Under the pieces are notes generated by a model, which was not told the DNA's origin, did no database searches, and was given only the letters and a program-made list of their open reading frames with translations. A stretch of DNA of 64,000 bases, from NCBI GenBank assembly GCA_964247055.1, contig OZ176054.1:4588001-4652000 (forward strand), read 5' to 3'. The position numbers and the translations under genes were made by a program. Below are positions 1 to 12,360 of the stretch, piece after piece (the first letter of the stretch is position 1; every line of letters starts with the position of its first letter). The stretch is from Paragordius varius. Its lineage: Eukaryota > Nematomorpha.

Positions 1-400
1 CAGTATTCATAGCGATTTACCCAATAAAATTATATTTAAAATAAAGTCTCTATTCTTATTTTAAAATTATTTAGAATAATGTTTAAACGCTATAATGTGT
101 GTATTAAATTTGGCCCAATATAATAAATATTTATTATGCAGAAAATTTTAAATGCTATGGGGAAAAAACTATATTATAAAACCCTTTTTAGTGTTCTCTT
201 AATAAAAAATTTTTATTAGACCCCTGATAATAGATAATATTAAAATTTCAAGGATTCTGGCGCTCTGCATAAAATAAGAAATTAATTTATTTTTTTTGGT
301 CATATGTGATGTTTCCTTAGTTAGATTTAAATTTCAGCGGCAAGGCACGCAAGTTTCCCAATTTTCGTATGGCCAAGGGATGTATTAATATTAATTATAG
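1..400. other. Sequence upstream of PMS2, first coding exon not located
   Basis: AT-rich sequence ending in the splice acceptor at 399-400 of the first PMS2 exon I can place. The true start codon must lie in a short exon here. The ATG at 370 is tempting, but no canonical donor links it in phase with the exon at 401. Nothing else is recognised. Confidence 0.4.
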
Positions 401-3400
401 ATTAAAAAATTAAATGAAAATGTTATAAATTTGATTTCATCTGGGCAAACTATTTTTTCTTTGGAAAATGTTTTAAAAGAGTTATTAGAAAACGCTTATG
501 ACGCACAATCATCATCAATTAGTAATTATATTAATTATATCAGTAATAAAACTTAAAGATTTTGGGATGACATCCATTGAAATTAGTGATAATGGTATTG
601 GAATTGATTATAGTGAAATTCCTTTAATAAGTTTTCATAATCTAATTTTTAGTTCAAAGGCATAACACTTCCAAAATTGATTATTTTAGTGATTTGGAAA
701 ACATTAAATCATTTGGCTTTCGTGGAGAAGCTCTCAATTCCTTATGCGAAATATCTGAATCCTTAGTAGTTATATCTAATAGCAGAGAAAACAATTATGA
801 AAATAGTGTAAAAATTTGTTTTGAAAACGGTAAAATCGCATCCCAAAACATCTTTCCACGTGAAGTATATATTTACGTTTAAATTAGAGAGAGGTACCAC
901 AATAATTTTAAATAAAATATTTACAAATACGCCTGTGAGACGCAAAGAGCTTTCAAAAAATATTCGGAAAGAATTCAACAAAGTTCTTGCAATGTTGCAA
1001 CGCTATGCTCTTATACCTAACGGTGTAAAATTACGTTGTATCAATTCGAACCTGGGGAATAGAATGCAAAATTTGTAATTTTTTGACTTTTTTTATTTTA
1101 AATAATTTAAACTGCTATTCATATCTTTGTTTTAGTCTTAAAATAGTTTTAAAACAAAATATTCCAAATTTTGTATTTAAAACATAAATAGCTGCCAAAA
1201 AAGTATACAAAATTTTCGAAATCATTATACAAATATATTGTCAAAAATATCGAAATATATTATCGATAAACTATTTATATTATATTGCAGATATATAAAT
1301 TTTGTGAGGAATCATACAGAAATTTATTCAATGTTATTACCAATTATGGCATTCCCATAAATAAATTAATAATAATTGGGTTTTTCAAATAAAATATGGC
1401 AATAAATAGTAATATTATAATTACTCTTGAACCACACCCATTATAACTTAAGATATTATAAAATTAATATTTTATCACTTTCTAACCCAATAAATTTACC
1501 CCCGAAAGAATTCAAAACGAAAATTATTAATTTTAACCCATTATGCTTAGCCGCCCCCAAGGATTAAATTAATTAATCTTTAAGCACACTATTTGGTATT
1601 TTAATAGGCTTTTAGAAAACGAAATTCTGAATTTTTTTATTTGCATAACATTTATGTGGAAGGAGTTACGCATAGGATATTTCTGCATTTTTTACAATTA
1701 AATATATGTTTTTGTGCATAAAATATCACAATATGATTCCATATTTTTAGCAATGATTGGCCTACAAATATATATAACAACGGTTCTATATGTTCAGATT
1801 TATATTTTTATGGGATCTTTCATATTTTGAATTAGAAGAGAAAGCGTCGCTTTCTCAACTGAAGGATCCAAATCTTTGCTCAAAAATATTGAAATGTTGT
1901 TTGGGCCAACCTGTGCCAAAAATCTTTTGGAAATAAATGAAACGTGCGCCGGAATTAATATAAGGTATATTGAACTTATTATCAAAATTATTGGAATTGT
2001 TTAATGAAAAATGTTTATATGTTTAAAGCTTTTTTGGATATCTTTCATCTGCGCTCAAAGGCAATGGCAAATCTGATTCTGTTTCGCAATACTTTTATAT
2101 CAATAATCGTCCAGTTTTCATAACTAAGGTTATTATAAAATTGAAATTTTTCTTGCTTAAATTCGATTAAACGTAAAAAAGTTATATTTATTATTTTATA
2201 CTTTTAGATTAAAAAACTTATCAATGAAATTTACCGCAAACATAACCCCATTCAATATCCATTTGTATGCTTATTTTTCTCCCTAAAGTCTGGTATGTGT
2301 ATGTTTCTTATTAAATATATATGGGATTGTTTATCTGATAGTTAGCAAATTAATACCATATGGGATTTTGCAAACTTTAATTTTCATTTTTGATTGATAA
2401 TATTTTTAAATTTTATACCTTTCATCTTTATTATATTTTTAATTAAAAAATATTTGGCGTATTGCACATGTATGATATTTTTGTCGTTTTTGTCCTCTTA
2501 AATGCATAAAGTGATGAATCACCCCTTTTAAACATATATTTTAGCTTACTAATTCTATAAAAATATTTAGAGTACTAGTTTGTCCTGTGTATTTATTTAA
2601 CATTGCAATAATTTTGATTTCTTCACGTAACTTAGATAATCCCTGAAATAAATCATTTATATCTTAAATTTTATTTCAGTTTCCGTGAATTTTTATAAAT
2701 ATAAAAAAATTATGAATATTGTTTAATTAAATTTACTTTTAAAATGGCATATAGGTGAATACGATATCAATGTTAATCCCAACAAAGATTTGGTATATAT
2801 CCAAAATTTTGAAAAAATCCTCACGCAACTTGAAATAAGTCTTATTACGTTATGGGAAAAGGAATATAGCAATGTTAATTCCGTTACACAAAACGATAAA
2901 AACAATATATCATCTAGTCAACAAAAACAAACTACATTAACACAATACATTGATAATGATTGCGTACAAAGTAGCGACCAACAAAAAATGTCCAATTCTA
3001 TGATTAACATAGTTTCTGAAGGCGAAAAGATAGCGAATTCTCCCAAAAGACCATTTGATGTCAAATTAAATCAGGTGTTTTATGTTCCAAAGAGGCGTCA
3101 AACTAACATAACATCCCCTGCCACAAAATTAGCTCAAATGTTTGGGTTATATACCGAGCAAACATCCCCACGTAATTCGCCCACAATAGAAAATGTAAAA
3201 GGCAATACAATCGATGACAATGATAAAATAAATATTCCGGAGGGAGAAAGGGGTCTATTTAAAAATTAAATAATTATATTAATATAGCTGTTTCAAGCGA
3301 TTGACTATCCAGTATATTTTTCTAGTTATTCCTTACTAATTAATTCATTTGTTTTCTAAATTATTTATATCTGTCTATTACGAAGTACACTGGGCCATTA

Positions 3401-4626
3401 GCCGAAATATATATTTTTTATAGGTATGATCCTTAAATTTTTAAAACACAATATATAACTGTAAAAATTATGTTTTATTGCCACATTTTATTTCATTCAT
3501 AAGTATAATAATGCTGTTTGAATAGATATTTTTTCTGACCAAGGTTCCAATTCAAAAAAACCATGGGAACTACAAAAAGCATCTTTTTCTCAGATGAAAA
3601 TTATTGGGCAATTTAATCATGGCTTTATAGTTACCCAAATAGGTAAATTGATACTTTTAATAAATTTATGGTGTTCTCACATTTTTAGATTTTTCTTGCA
3701 AATAAATTAGTTATTCTACGAACAAAAATAAGTATACCGAATCAATATTTTCAATGTGTTTTTATGATGGAAAAGAAAATAATGCTATGTGTTCAGTTTT
3801 GTATTTGTCCGTTCTTCCTGTTTTAACCTTAAAATACTACTCCTCCTTTATTCTGTTAAATTTTTTAATTTTTTTCCATTATATTAAATTAAATTTTGTT
3901 TTATAAAATACTATTTGGATTAATTAAAATCATTTCCATTTTTTTAAAAATTAATTTATTTATTTAGCTCATTTATATATAATTGATCAACATGCAAGTG
4001 ATGAACGATTTAATTATGAAAAATTTCAAAAAAAGTTTTGTCCCTTTAATGATGCTGATGATGATAGTCAAAATAATGAAGATAAAATCTCAAACGCTGG
4101 TTGTAACAATGTAAATTTTATAAATCATAAATTAATAAAACCTATTCCTTTACCCAATTTAACACATGAAAACATTGCCTGGATCAAAGATTATCTCGAC
4201 ATTTTTAAATGTGTTGGATTTGAGTTTATTCCTCATGATGATGCAATTATGAAACTAACTTCTACTTGCAGTTTTATGCTAGAGGGTTCATTAATCAACT
4301 TGGGAGAACCAGACCTTTTAGAATTGATTAATGAAATAAAACGAGAAGAAATATTTTTGCAACCATATGACGAGGACTTGACAATCGATCTTGTCAACAA
4401 ATTGAGATCGAATGAACTCAAAAAACGATTAAAAAATTTTATATTTACATCTGTCCGGAGGGTTTTAGCATCCAAAGCATGTCGAACTTCTATAATGATA
4501 GGGAAAGCGTTAAACAAAATGCAAATGGAACGGGTAGTTAAAAATTTGTCAACTTTGAATCATCCCTGGATCTGTGCTCATGGGCGTCCTACTGTAAATC
4601 ATTTATACTCGATAAATAAGCTGTGA
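401..4626 (+). CDS. PMS2: PMS2-like MutL mismatch-repair endonuclease subunit (5' end incomplete)
   Basis: MutL homologue that pairs with MLH1 in the nucleus and nicks the mismatched strand. My exons are 401-521, 544-630, 653-864, 890-1074, 1836-1964, 2029-2128, 2208-2292, 2755-3252, 3526-3642 and 3968-4626, about 730 codons in phase throughout. The GHKL ATPase motifs are intact: ELLENAYDA, DNGIG and GFRGEAL. The PVRRKE transducer motif is also present. Exon 8 (2755-3252) is mostly a low-complexity linker. The C-terminal endonuclease signature is complete: DQHASDERFNYE fits DQHA-X2-E-X4-E, followed by SKACRTSIMIG and CAHGRPT, so nicking activity is expected. Introns 1-3 are only 22, 22 and about 25 bp; the donor of intron 3 could instead be at 860, with the acceptor at 887. 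The protein is shorter than human PMS2 (862 aa), mainly in the linker. The first coding exon was not found. Orthology to PMS2 rather than MLH1 or MLH3 rests on the endonuclease motifs and the ENAYDA region. Confidence 0.94.
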
Positions 4627-5639
4627 TATTAGTTACTACATATTGGCAATCTTAATAAATGAAGTATGTCCAAATTTTATTTGAACAATTAGTTAAATAA
4701 CATTTTGCTAATCTATTTTGTACTTCTTAATAAGTGCCATCTTCAAATATAACTTTAATAAATGTCCTTTTAGTCCGTGTTAAAATAATTTTACTCCGTT
4801 TTTACAAAAATTTTGTACCATTTTCACAAATGTTTTTATAGAAGGATAAAAAAATTGCTCAAATTCACTAGTATATATTGAAAACTTACTATTAAATTAG
4901 TGACATATTTAAATGTTTTGGCCGAAGAATTTCCACAACTAACAAAATATAGCGGTAAAACAGAAGAATATTTAGGCCAAGAATAAATATTGAACCACAA
5001 TTTATGGTTTATTTAGCTCCGAAACATAAAATATACTTTGAGGACAAATCGTTACAGTTGATTTAAATATGTTCAAGGGCCATTTTGCTCCACAGTATAA
5101 AATTTATATATAAAGCAATAACAACATAATTTGTATAATCAATTTTGTAATATGACGTTAATCAGGATGAACATTCTATATATATACGTGCGAAATTACA
5201 GGGATTTTCTTGAGATTTTTTTTGATAAATCTCCATAACCCTACTTATTTTTTATGAGTTTCGTGTTAATAGATTTAATATTTAGCAATTTCTCTCCCTT
5301 TTGAGTATTCAATTCATATTTATATTTTTGTATTCATGCATTTTGTGTTGGAAACTGTTAAAAATTAAAGTTTTATTTTGGATTTAAAATTACGATGAAT
5401 TTAGATATCATGCAAGAAACGCGGTGAAAATTTTTAGCTTATTTCATTATTCCTCAAATTATTTAAAAATATAGCTCTAAAAATAAGGTTAAGACACATT
5501 TAATTTTCCCATTTCACTTCGCGAGACGTAGATAAACACCCCAGTCTATTAATATTGTTAGCTCATATAATTTTAGCTTAGCAACATACACCTAATACTT
5601 ATAAATTGGCATTTTAAACCACTAATATTCAATCCGCCC
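4627..5639. other. Intergenic, no gene seen
   Basis: AT-rich sequence after the PMS2 stop. An AATAAA lies about 30 bp past the stop (4653-4658), which is a plausible but weak poly(A) signal at this base composition. I see no conserved coding pattern. Confidence 0.5.
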
Positions 5640-5808
5640 CCCTAAAAATGTTTTTTTCTGGCCCAAAATTATTTATTTCATTTTTTAGAGAATAAAATTC
5701 TGCTTATATGTCAAAGAGCTATGCAAAATTTGTGTATTTTATGGTGCATGGCCCTCGAGATAAAAAATGTTTTATATGGCCCTTCAAAATTTTTAGTGAG
5801 AACCACTC
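5640..5808. mobile_element. hAT-end remnant
   Basis: The segment near 5745-5808 (GGCCCTCGAG..., then TTTTTAGTGAGAACCACT) resembles the reverse complement of the left end of the hAT at 40831 (CAGTGGTACTCACC, then AAATTTGACGGGCC). It is degraded. The left boundary is a guess. Confidence 0.45.
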
Positions 5809-5953
5809 TTAATAACATAATCTTAATGAAAGACTAATCTAAAAATTAAATGTTGTTTATAGACATATAAAAAAATCCGACACTTTATAATATGAAAAGA
5901 AATACTACAAAACTCAAATATTATATTAATTCGTATGTTTTGAGTGCGATATT

Positions 5954-6445
5954 CTATTTATTATTTGAGCTTTCTAACCCAAGATATCTCATTCTTTGTT
6001 GAATATTTGACCATATCATAGTTTGCATTTCTGCCAAGTATTTGTTAAAATCAGAGGTTGTATTATCGTCTTTAACAATATTATGTTTACATTGGCAGTT
6101 AGTTGGACATGGAAAGTATCTAACTCCAACTCGAATGTCTCTTACCATATTGTTATCAACTTTATTGCTGTGTTTTGGTATATATCCATTTTGTTGAATC
6201 AAAAGGGGATCATTTTTTGGTGGTGGTGCATTGATTAGTTTTGACTTTTTTTGTAATAATATATCATTTGCTAAAATTATGTTTCGTAAATCTAAATACA
6301 CCCTATCATCTAAAATTTGTTTGCCATGTTCAAACATGTTTTGTCGATTGTGGTACGGATAATAGGGGTGATACTGGTAATTTTGTAATATATTACAAAA
6401 TCTTTTGAATAAAACGCAAGGCATTTGCTGTATGTCACCGTTCAT
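5954..6445 (-). CDS. Unrecognised single-exon protein, 163 aa
   Basis: The open frame runs from an ATG at 6445 to a stop at 5954; a TTG two codons upstream is not a credible start. I do not recognise the family. The protein begins MNGDIQQMPCVLFKRF, has a Tyr/His-rich stretch (YQYHPYYPYHNRQN), a short proline run (APPPKNDP), and a cysteine cluster CPTNCQCKH near residue 125 that could bind metal or form disulfides. There is no signal peptide or membrane segment. A frame this long without a stop is unusual at this AT content, and the amino-acid mix is not the Lys/Ile/Asn/Phe-only pattern of chance frames here, so I think it is real. It could also be one exon of a larger gene. Confidence 0.55.
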   Translation of the reverse strand: MNGDIQQMPCVLFKRFCNILQNYQYHPYYPYHNRQNMFEHGKQILDDRVYLDLRNIILANDILLQKKSKLINAPPPKNDPLLIQQNGYIPKHSNKVDNNMVRDIRVGVRYFPCPTNCQCKHNIVKDDNTTSDFNKYLAEMQTMIWSNIQQRMRYLGLESSNNK

Positions 6446-6850
6446 TTTCAATTAATTTATACAACAATTATTCATTGTTGAAACCTTTACCCTACATACA
6501 TTAACAATGTGCATGTGTAACGCATTATTTTGGCTGATTAATATAATGAATAGCTTATAAGTATGCCATTGCGCTACAATAACCTTAAACAATTCAAGTT
6601 AGTGTTATATCAAGTAGGTTCTTTAACATATTTATTTTGTTTTTAACTTTTATCAATCGATATATCCTATTGTTTTTTATCTTTATTAAACTAAACCTTT
6701 AATTGAACATCAATTTTTTTTCATTCAAAAACCGTATATCTTTATTAATTTTTTGAAACATTGATTTTAATAAGGTTTTAACGCTTAATTTATATAAGTA
6801 TTGGGTTATTTAAAATAATTAAAATCATAAAAATATTAAATCTGGCGGAT
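6446..6850. other. Intergenic, nothing recognised
   Basis: AT-rich sequence between the unrecognised gene on the minus strand and the weak plus-strand gene fragment. Any promoter of the minus-strand gene should lie here. I see no specific motif. Confidence 0.4.
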
Positions 6851-6902
6851 TAAATGTTTCGGTGGACCCTGGTCACCAGTTTAGACCCTTCTTATGGGCC
6901 AA

Positions 6903-7250
6903 TTATTAGCGATTCGGATTTAAGGAAAGTGAAGGTGCTTGTTGTGGCAAACCTAAGATAAAAGAATCTGGTACGTTTATCAAATTGAAAAAAATTTCTG
7001 AAAAGAGACAAATAGAAAGAATTGGCTATATTGATTTCCAAAAGGTCGATTTTTACTTAGGGAATTACCCAGCTGCCCATAAGGTTAATAAAATGCGAAA
7101 CATCTTCATATTTTAGCTAGTTTTTTTAAGAACCGGCCTAAATTATTTCGCAAGAATAGTCAACAAATCGATCCTTCGACATGTGTCATAACTACAGGGC
7201 AGCGTGGAGTCGCATTGCGTCTCTTTTTTACTGTTGAGTTTTACGAGTAA
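6903..7250 (+). CDS. Possible gene fragment with weak EEIG1/FAM102 N-terminal C2 resemblance
   Basis: After an acceptor-like TTATTAG, an open frame at about 6909-7083 contains IERIGYIDFQKVDFYLGNYP. A donor at 7084 and an acceptor near 7116 would give a 30-35 bp intron. The next segment reads FLRTGLNYFARIVNKSIL in one frame; another frame stays open to a stop near 7250. The order 'GY-D-F ... G ... R-NKSIL' resembles the EEIG1/FAM102 stretch containing LGFADLNLAEF and DNSILKV. The similarity is short and I could not find the rest of the domain. This may be a gene remnant or a small unrelated gene. A hAT end starts immediately downstream. Confidence 0.3.
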
Positions 7251-7257
7251 ATCTTAC

Positions 7258-7500
7258 CAGTGGTACTCACCAAAAAATTTTTTATGTCCATGGCCATATT
7301 ACCGATAAAATTTTCCTACATATTGACACATTTGCAACTATTTATACTCCAAATTATAGCATAAAAAACAATAAAAATTTAGGCCATGAAAAAGCACTTT
7401 CAGAAACCAATGCTTTTATGGGCCGCTGTTTGAACGTTAGCGACCCAAGTTATACGATACGATTCAGTCAATCATAAATATCTTGATATATAAGGCGGAA
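7258..7500 (+). mobile_element. hAT-type MITE remnant
   Basis: It begins CAGTGGTACTCACC, identical to the left terminus of the intact hAT at 40831, and continues with similar sequence (a GGCCAT motif, then ATTGACACATTTGCAACTATTTATACTCCAAAT-like order). The right end is uncertain; a possible one is near 7584 (AACTCACTACTTTG). Confidence 0.55.
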
Positions 7501-7712
7501 GTTGGTCACTTCTTATACTATAATTGATTCTCGTTTGACTGCATTTTATATAATAATTTGGGAATTGCGAAACTCACTACTTTGTACACATTTTACCAAA
7601 ATGCAACTTATTTCAAAAAAATATCGATACGATTAAATTTAATTTGCAAGTCAAAATGAGTAAATTAATGGAGCACTATCTATAAGAAAATAGTTTAAAC
7701 AAAATTTTAATC

Positions 7713-8703
7713 CAGAGTATAATTAAGTTGATATTATTAAAAACCACACAAAGAAACGGTCTTATTTAAATTTATGCTTCTATAATAAAATTTTTATAAA
7801 TAAGTTAAAATATCTAAATAATATTTAATTTTTAAAAAAAAGTTTTATATCAAACTATTTCGCCATATTTATTTTACCACATTTTTGCAAAATATCAGTT
7901 TATTTAATTTTAAAGCTAAAATCAAAGCTAATTTTATATTTAAATCACATCTATTGTGAGAGAGAGAATAAAAAGTGGTTTTTTAAATTTAGCTAATGCA
8001 CACATGTCATGCAGACTAAATCTCTTTAGGTTTTACCTTAAAATAAAAAATATCTAGTTTTTGTATATTTTTGTTATAAATCGGTTCATTAATGTTATAT
8101 AAGTGCAAACGTATGCCATGGTTTCAATTCTTTCCATTTTTTTGAAGTATTTAATTTTAAACAGAACTGGGATATTTAATAACAATCCCAATTTGAATCA
8201 AAATATTGAAATGAATGTGTTGTATCTAAGTGTAAAATAAATGAATATTTGCCATCACGTTGTAAAAGAGCTAGATGCAGTTTACAATGCCAATATATTA
8301 ACTGGATATAACACATTCATCTCAGTACTTCGATTCAAAATGATAATTAGATCAGGCTTGTTTAAAATACAAAAAAATATGGAATTAATTAAAATCATAG
8401 CAAACGTTTGCGTTATATAACATCAATGAACCGAAATATAATAAAAAAATCGTTCAAAAATACTTATATTACTTTTTCAGATGTAGAAAGGTAAAAAATT
8501 AGCCAACATCACATGTGTGCAAAGGCTAAATTAAAATTGATTTAAAATGAAAGTGTCGTCCAAATATTTTGATAGGAAACTTTTTTACAAAACTCAATTT
8601 AATTTAGATATTTGGGCTCATTTTTATAACTTTATTAGGATAGAAGCATAAATTTAAATAGAAACCGTTACTTAGTTTTAAAATATCATCTTAAATTGTC
8701 TGG
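7713..8703. mobile_element. Foldback (long inverted repeat) element, about 1 kb
   Basis: The outer parts of this stretch are imperfect reverse complements. TTTAAATTTATGCTTCTAT on the left (about 7770) pairs with ATAGAAGCATAAATTTAAA on the right (about 8655). Further inside, GGTTCATTAATGTTATATAA (about 8081) pairs with TTATATAACATCAATGAACC (about 8414). Arms are roughly 450 bp with a centre near 8210. No coding capacity is seen. It ends about 70 bp before the FN3K start codon, so it may contribute promoter sequence. The superfamily is not determined. Confidence 0.75.
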
Positions 8704-8772
8704 GGTATTTAGATATCCCAATTTAAATAAAGTGTTCTAACCGTGATCGTATTGGTTAAACATGTGATTTAT

Positions 8773-11522
8773 ATGATTATTGAAAAATTGTTAGAACAAA
8801 TATTTGCTGGACAATTAATTAAAATTGTTCCTTCATCTGACAACGGCTATATAAGTAAATGCTACATTGTGGAATTGTTGAATCAAAAACTGTTTGTGAA
8901 GGTATTGCATCATGGTGAAGTATAAATCACCTTATATTTTGAGGCTTATGACATATATTTGAGCGAACAGCTATCTTATTCGCTTTTCCCTAAAATAAAA
9001 AATTTAGTATATCCTATATCTTTAAAGGTATATATTTATTTAAATTAGATTGAAAAGATAAACGGGTTTACTTTTCACATCTTAAACTATATTGACATGG
9101 TGCCTATACAAGATTTCGACGATTTTGCGAAAATATTAGCCGAGTATCCAATTATTTAAATTTAAGATTTCATAATAATTCTGCTGGTAAAACATGTGGA
9201 TTCCCATGTGATTCATTTGCCGGTTTTACCCGTTTCGAAAATGGATGGCGAATTAGTTGGAAAGTAAACTATTTAAAATCATCTTTCTAATAGGATGAAC
9301 CTATTACTTTAAAACATAAATACAGACGGTTCATTGTTGTTTACATTTAGTTTTTATTATAATTTTTATTTTTCATCTAAAATATTAAGTTATTTGGGTA
9401 TTACAAAAGTGTCCTTGATTAATCCATGTTAATTACTTTCGCTGATTATATTTTTAAATACATTATTCTCTATGTTTAAATTAACACAATATTTTCCCAA
9501 TATCTCTATAACTTTGGAAAGATTATTTATTTATATATTATTTTAGGACTACTTTATTGATCACAAGCTTGAAATCATTGTACAAAAATTATTAGATAAG
9601 GTAATATATTTTATGGCATTAAAATCTGGGAGGTTAGACGCTTTTTTTAATATATATAGAAACGTCTATTTATACGTATTCTTCATAATTTTTGTCAAAA
9701 ATGTATTTCTTGGCCTTTTTCACACAATACTATTTATATAAAACCGTTTTTAGCACTTTTTTCCTTAAATATAAGAAAAATATATTTAAATGCTTAAATT
9801 TATTAAAAAAAATTAATTATTGATCGGTTTATAAGTTAAATTTGTTTAAAAATCTTTTGAATTGGCTTGAAATTTAAATATACGTGTTTTTAGCGTGACG
9901 ATTTTCTCTGCTTATTTCAAATGCTAAATGGCAAATTATTTTATTAATTTTTTGCGGTCCCGTGTTTTTCATAAGACTTTATTTGCGGTATATATGGAAC
10001 ATTTTATATTTGTTTAGTTTGGTTTAATCTCAAATGAGTGTGAATAGTAAAGCATTTTTATTTTAATATGATTTACAAAATATCTATTTTTATTTTTATG
10101 ATACTGATTTCCTATATAACCGTTAATAATTTTGCATTAAGTTGTATATATTATCATGTGTACCTTATACATGTCCATTATAACAATTTAGATACTCTCA
10201 AACAAATAAGTTCATTATATATCCTTTCTATTTGTAATGAGTCCATTATCCATTATTTTAATAAATATAATTTGTTAGAATATTTAGAGGCTTTAGCGAG
10301 AGTTTTTAACTAACATTAAATATTGCTTGACGGATGTTGTTAAGCTTAAATATACATTGCATTTGTAATTTGTTTAAATATACATCAACATATTTTTGAT
10401 TAGATTGGACAAAATAATGAGTTGTTTGAAAAATGGCCTATGGTAAAAGCAAGAATCTCAAAAGTTTTATCCGATGTAGACAATCATCCAGTTTTGTTGC
10501 ATGGTGACTTATGGACCGGAAACATTGGACAAACAAAAGATAATGATTTTGGTTAAATTTTGAATATTTGTTGTTAAACTAATTTCTAATTTAAATTATA
10601 TTCAATATGGCTAACACCAAATGAAGAGGGGTGTTTATTACATTAATTTTATGTTATTTTATCATAATAACATATTAAATATTTTTTTGTATATTAGTTA
10701 AGAAACATAAAACGTATTTATTTCTTTAGTGATGTTTGATCCTTCAAGTTTTTATGGGCATTATGAATTTGATTTAGCTAGTCTCTCCATTTTTCAACCC
10801 ATTCCCGGTCCGATTGACTTTGAAAGATTTTTGGAAATATATCACCAACACTCATGTTTTGAACGTAAATGCGAAAATGAACGCTTACGTTATGATATAC
10901 ATCATTTGTTCCATTACATCAATCATTGGTAAATATTATATAATGGTGCAATATGGTATAGATATTATAAGAATATTATAAAATATTATTTTACACAAAA
11001 TTTAAATTTTAATTACAAAATGTATGTTTTTTTCAACAAAGACATACTTTTAGTAACCTTATTTTTAATATAACCCATAGTTTTTGATCGCGAAATTTGA
11101 AATAGAGATATAAACTTACACTACTTATGCATTTTAATGGTTGTTTATTTCACCTGATAGTTGGGTAATTTACAACACTATAGTGTATGAAAAAAACAAT
11201 ATTGAATAAAATAAGCAAAGTAATGTAATATAGGAAAAATTTGTTTTTCACCATTTTGTTGTTTTTTTTCATACACTACTGTGTTGCAAATTGACAAACT
11301 ATAGTGTGAAGGAAGCTACCATTTAAATGCATACTGTAAATCAGGATAGGATATGTCTCTATTTTCAAAAATATTTGCCTTTTACTTTTTACGTTTTGTC
11401 TTTATATTTTAACTGAAATTATTTTATCTTTTTAAACTAATAATGCTAATAGGCTTCATTTCGGAACGGAAGAATTTATTATGGGAACAATGAAATTGAT
11501 AAATAACCTATCTCAGTCATAA
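8773..11522 (+). CDS. FN3K: Fructosamine-3-kinase family protein (ketosamine 3-kinase)
   Basis: Cytosolic kinase of the fructosamine-kinase family. It phosphorylates sugar residues on glycated lysines so that they fall off, a protein deglycation repair. Exons are 8773-8919, 8944-9027, 9049-9143, 9167-9263, 9547-9600, 10404-10551, 10730-10928 and 11453-11522, giving 297 aa with every phase closing, close to the human 309 aa. Visible landmarks are the likely ATP-binding Lys43 (LFVK), the LAEFHNNS motif, the catalytic loop HGDLWTGN with Asp194, DPSSFYGHYEFDLA, and the C-terminal LFHYINHW. Introns 1-3 are 24, 21 and 23 bp; the rest are 178-803 bp. The start is the ATG at 8773, because the upstream in-frame extension has no other ATG. 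A small MITE sits in intron 7. No sequence breaks were seen. Confidence 0.95.
11164..11308. mobile_element. Small MITE in FN3K intron 7
   Basis: Inverted termini of about 35 bp: ACAACACTATAGTGTATGAA on the left pairs with TTCATACACTACTGTGTTGC on the right, separated by about 85 bp of AT-rich spacer. There is no coding capacity. Confidence 0.7.
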
Positions 11523-12360
11523 TCTAATCATATTTATATATATAATAATTTATATATATATATCAACATTTTGAAAGTTTACAGTATTATAATATCTCAA
11601 TTTGATACTAGTTATTTTTTACAGTATTTTTGTACATATAACCATTTAATATTTATAGAATTATATAGATGTTAAACTATACCTCAGGGATTAATAAATA
11701 TTGAATGTTTTATATACATTTTATTTTGGCTAATAAAGCCACAAAAATCTTTAAAAAGCATCTATGTTTTTATATTATATATTTGAGTACATTTATGCTC
11801 GATATAACCATATGATTTCAAATTCGATTGTTTTAAACCACAAAGAATCACATGTGTTTCAATAAAATATATTATTTGACTTGATTATACTTTACTAAAC
11901 TGTTTAATAATATAAATAGTGTCAGGGTTTTGCAACATTGGATTAAATTAAAAAATAATATGCATAAATAAAATATTTTCCCAAAAATAATTTTTATAAA
12001 AACTTTTTCTTTTAAATAATTTTGATTAAATTGTGGTCAATTCCTGGGTCTTACATTACGTATAAACGGTTTGCATATGCAAATAGGAGTATATTATGTT
12101 GCTTTATTGATCTTTGCGCGGCGCGTTTCGCAAGATCGCGTAACCTAATATCTTTAATATCACAATTATATACGAATTTCGATTTGTAACGAATAGAAGA
12201 ACTTTAGTTTTGGGAAATTATAAATAAGAATGTTGTTTAAAGTTTTTTAAATATTTTTTTCTTTATGATTTTATCCTTTTTTTCCTTTGAATTGTTAAAG
12301 ATGCATTTGACAAATCTCACGCTTAGGCTTTTTAAAAAAGAAATTCATATATTACTCAGA
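11523..12360. other. Intergenic, no gene seen
   Basis: AT-rich with TATATA runs at 11533-11562. A short GC-rich patch, GCGCGGCGCGTTTCGC, sits near 12117-12132 and stands out against the background. No coding signature. Confidence 0.5.

Noticed and set aside
370-400. ATG at 370 as the PMS2 start
   Set aside because: No GT donor places it in phase with the exon at 401; the first exon is left open instead.
4233-4517. Open frame antisense to the last PMS2 exon
   Set aside because: Shadow of the strongly conserved PMS2 C-terminal coding sequence.
10068-10313. 81-codon plus-strand open frame inside FN3K intron 5
   Set aside because: Hydrophobic chance composition; lies wholly in an intron between well-supported exons.
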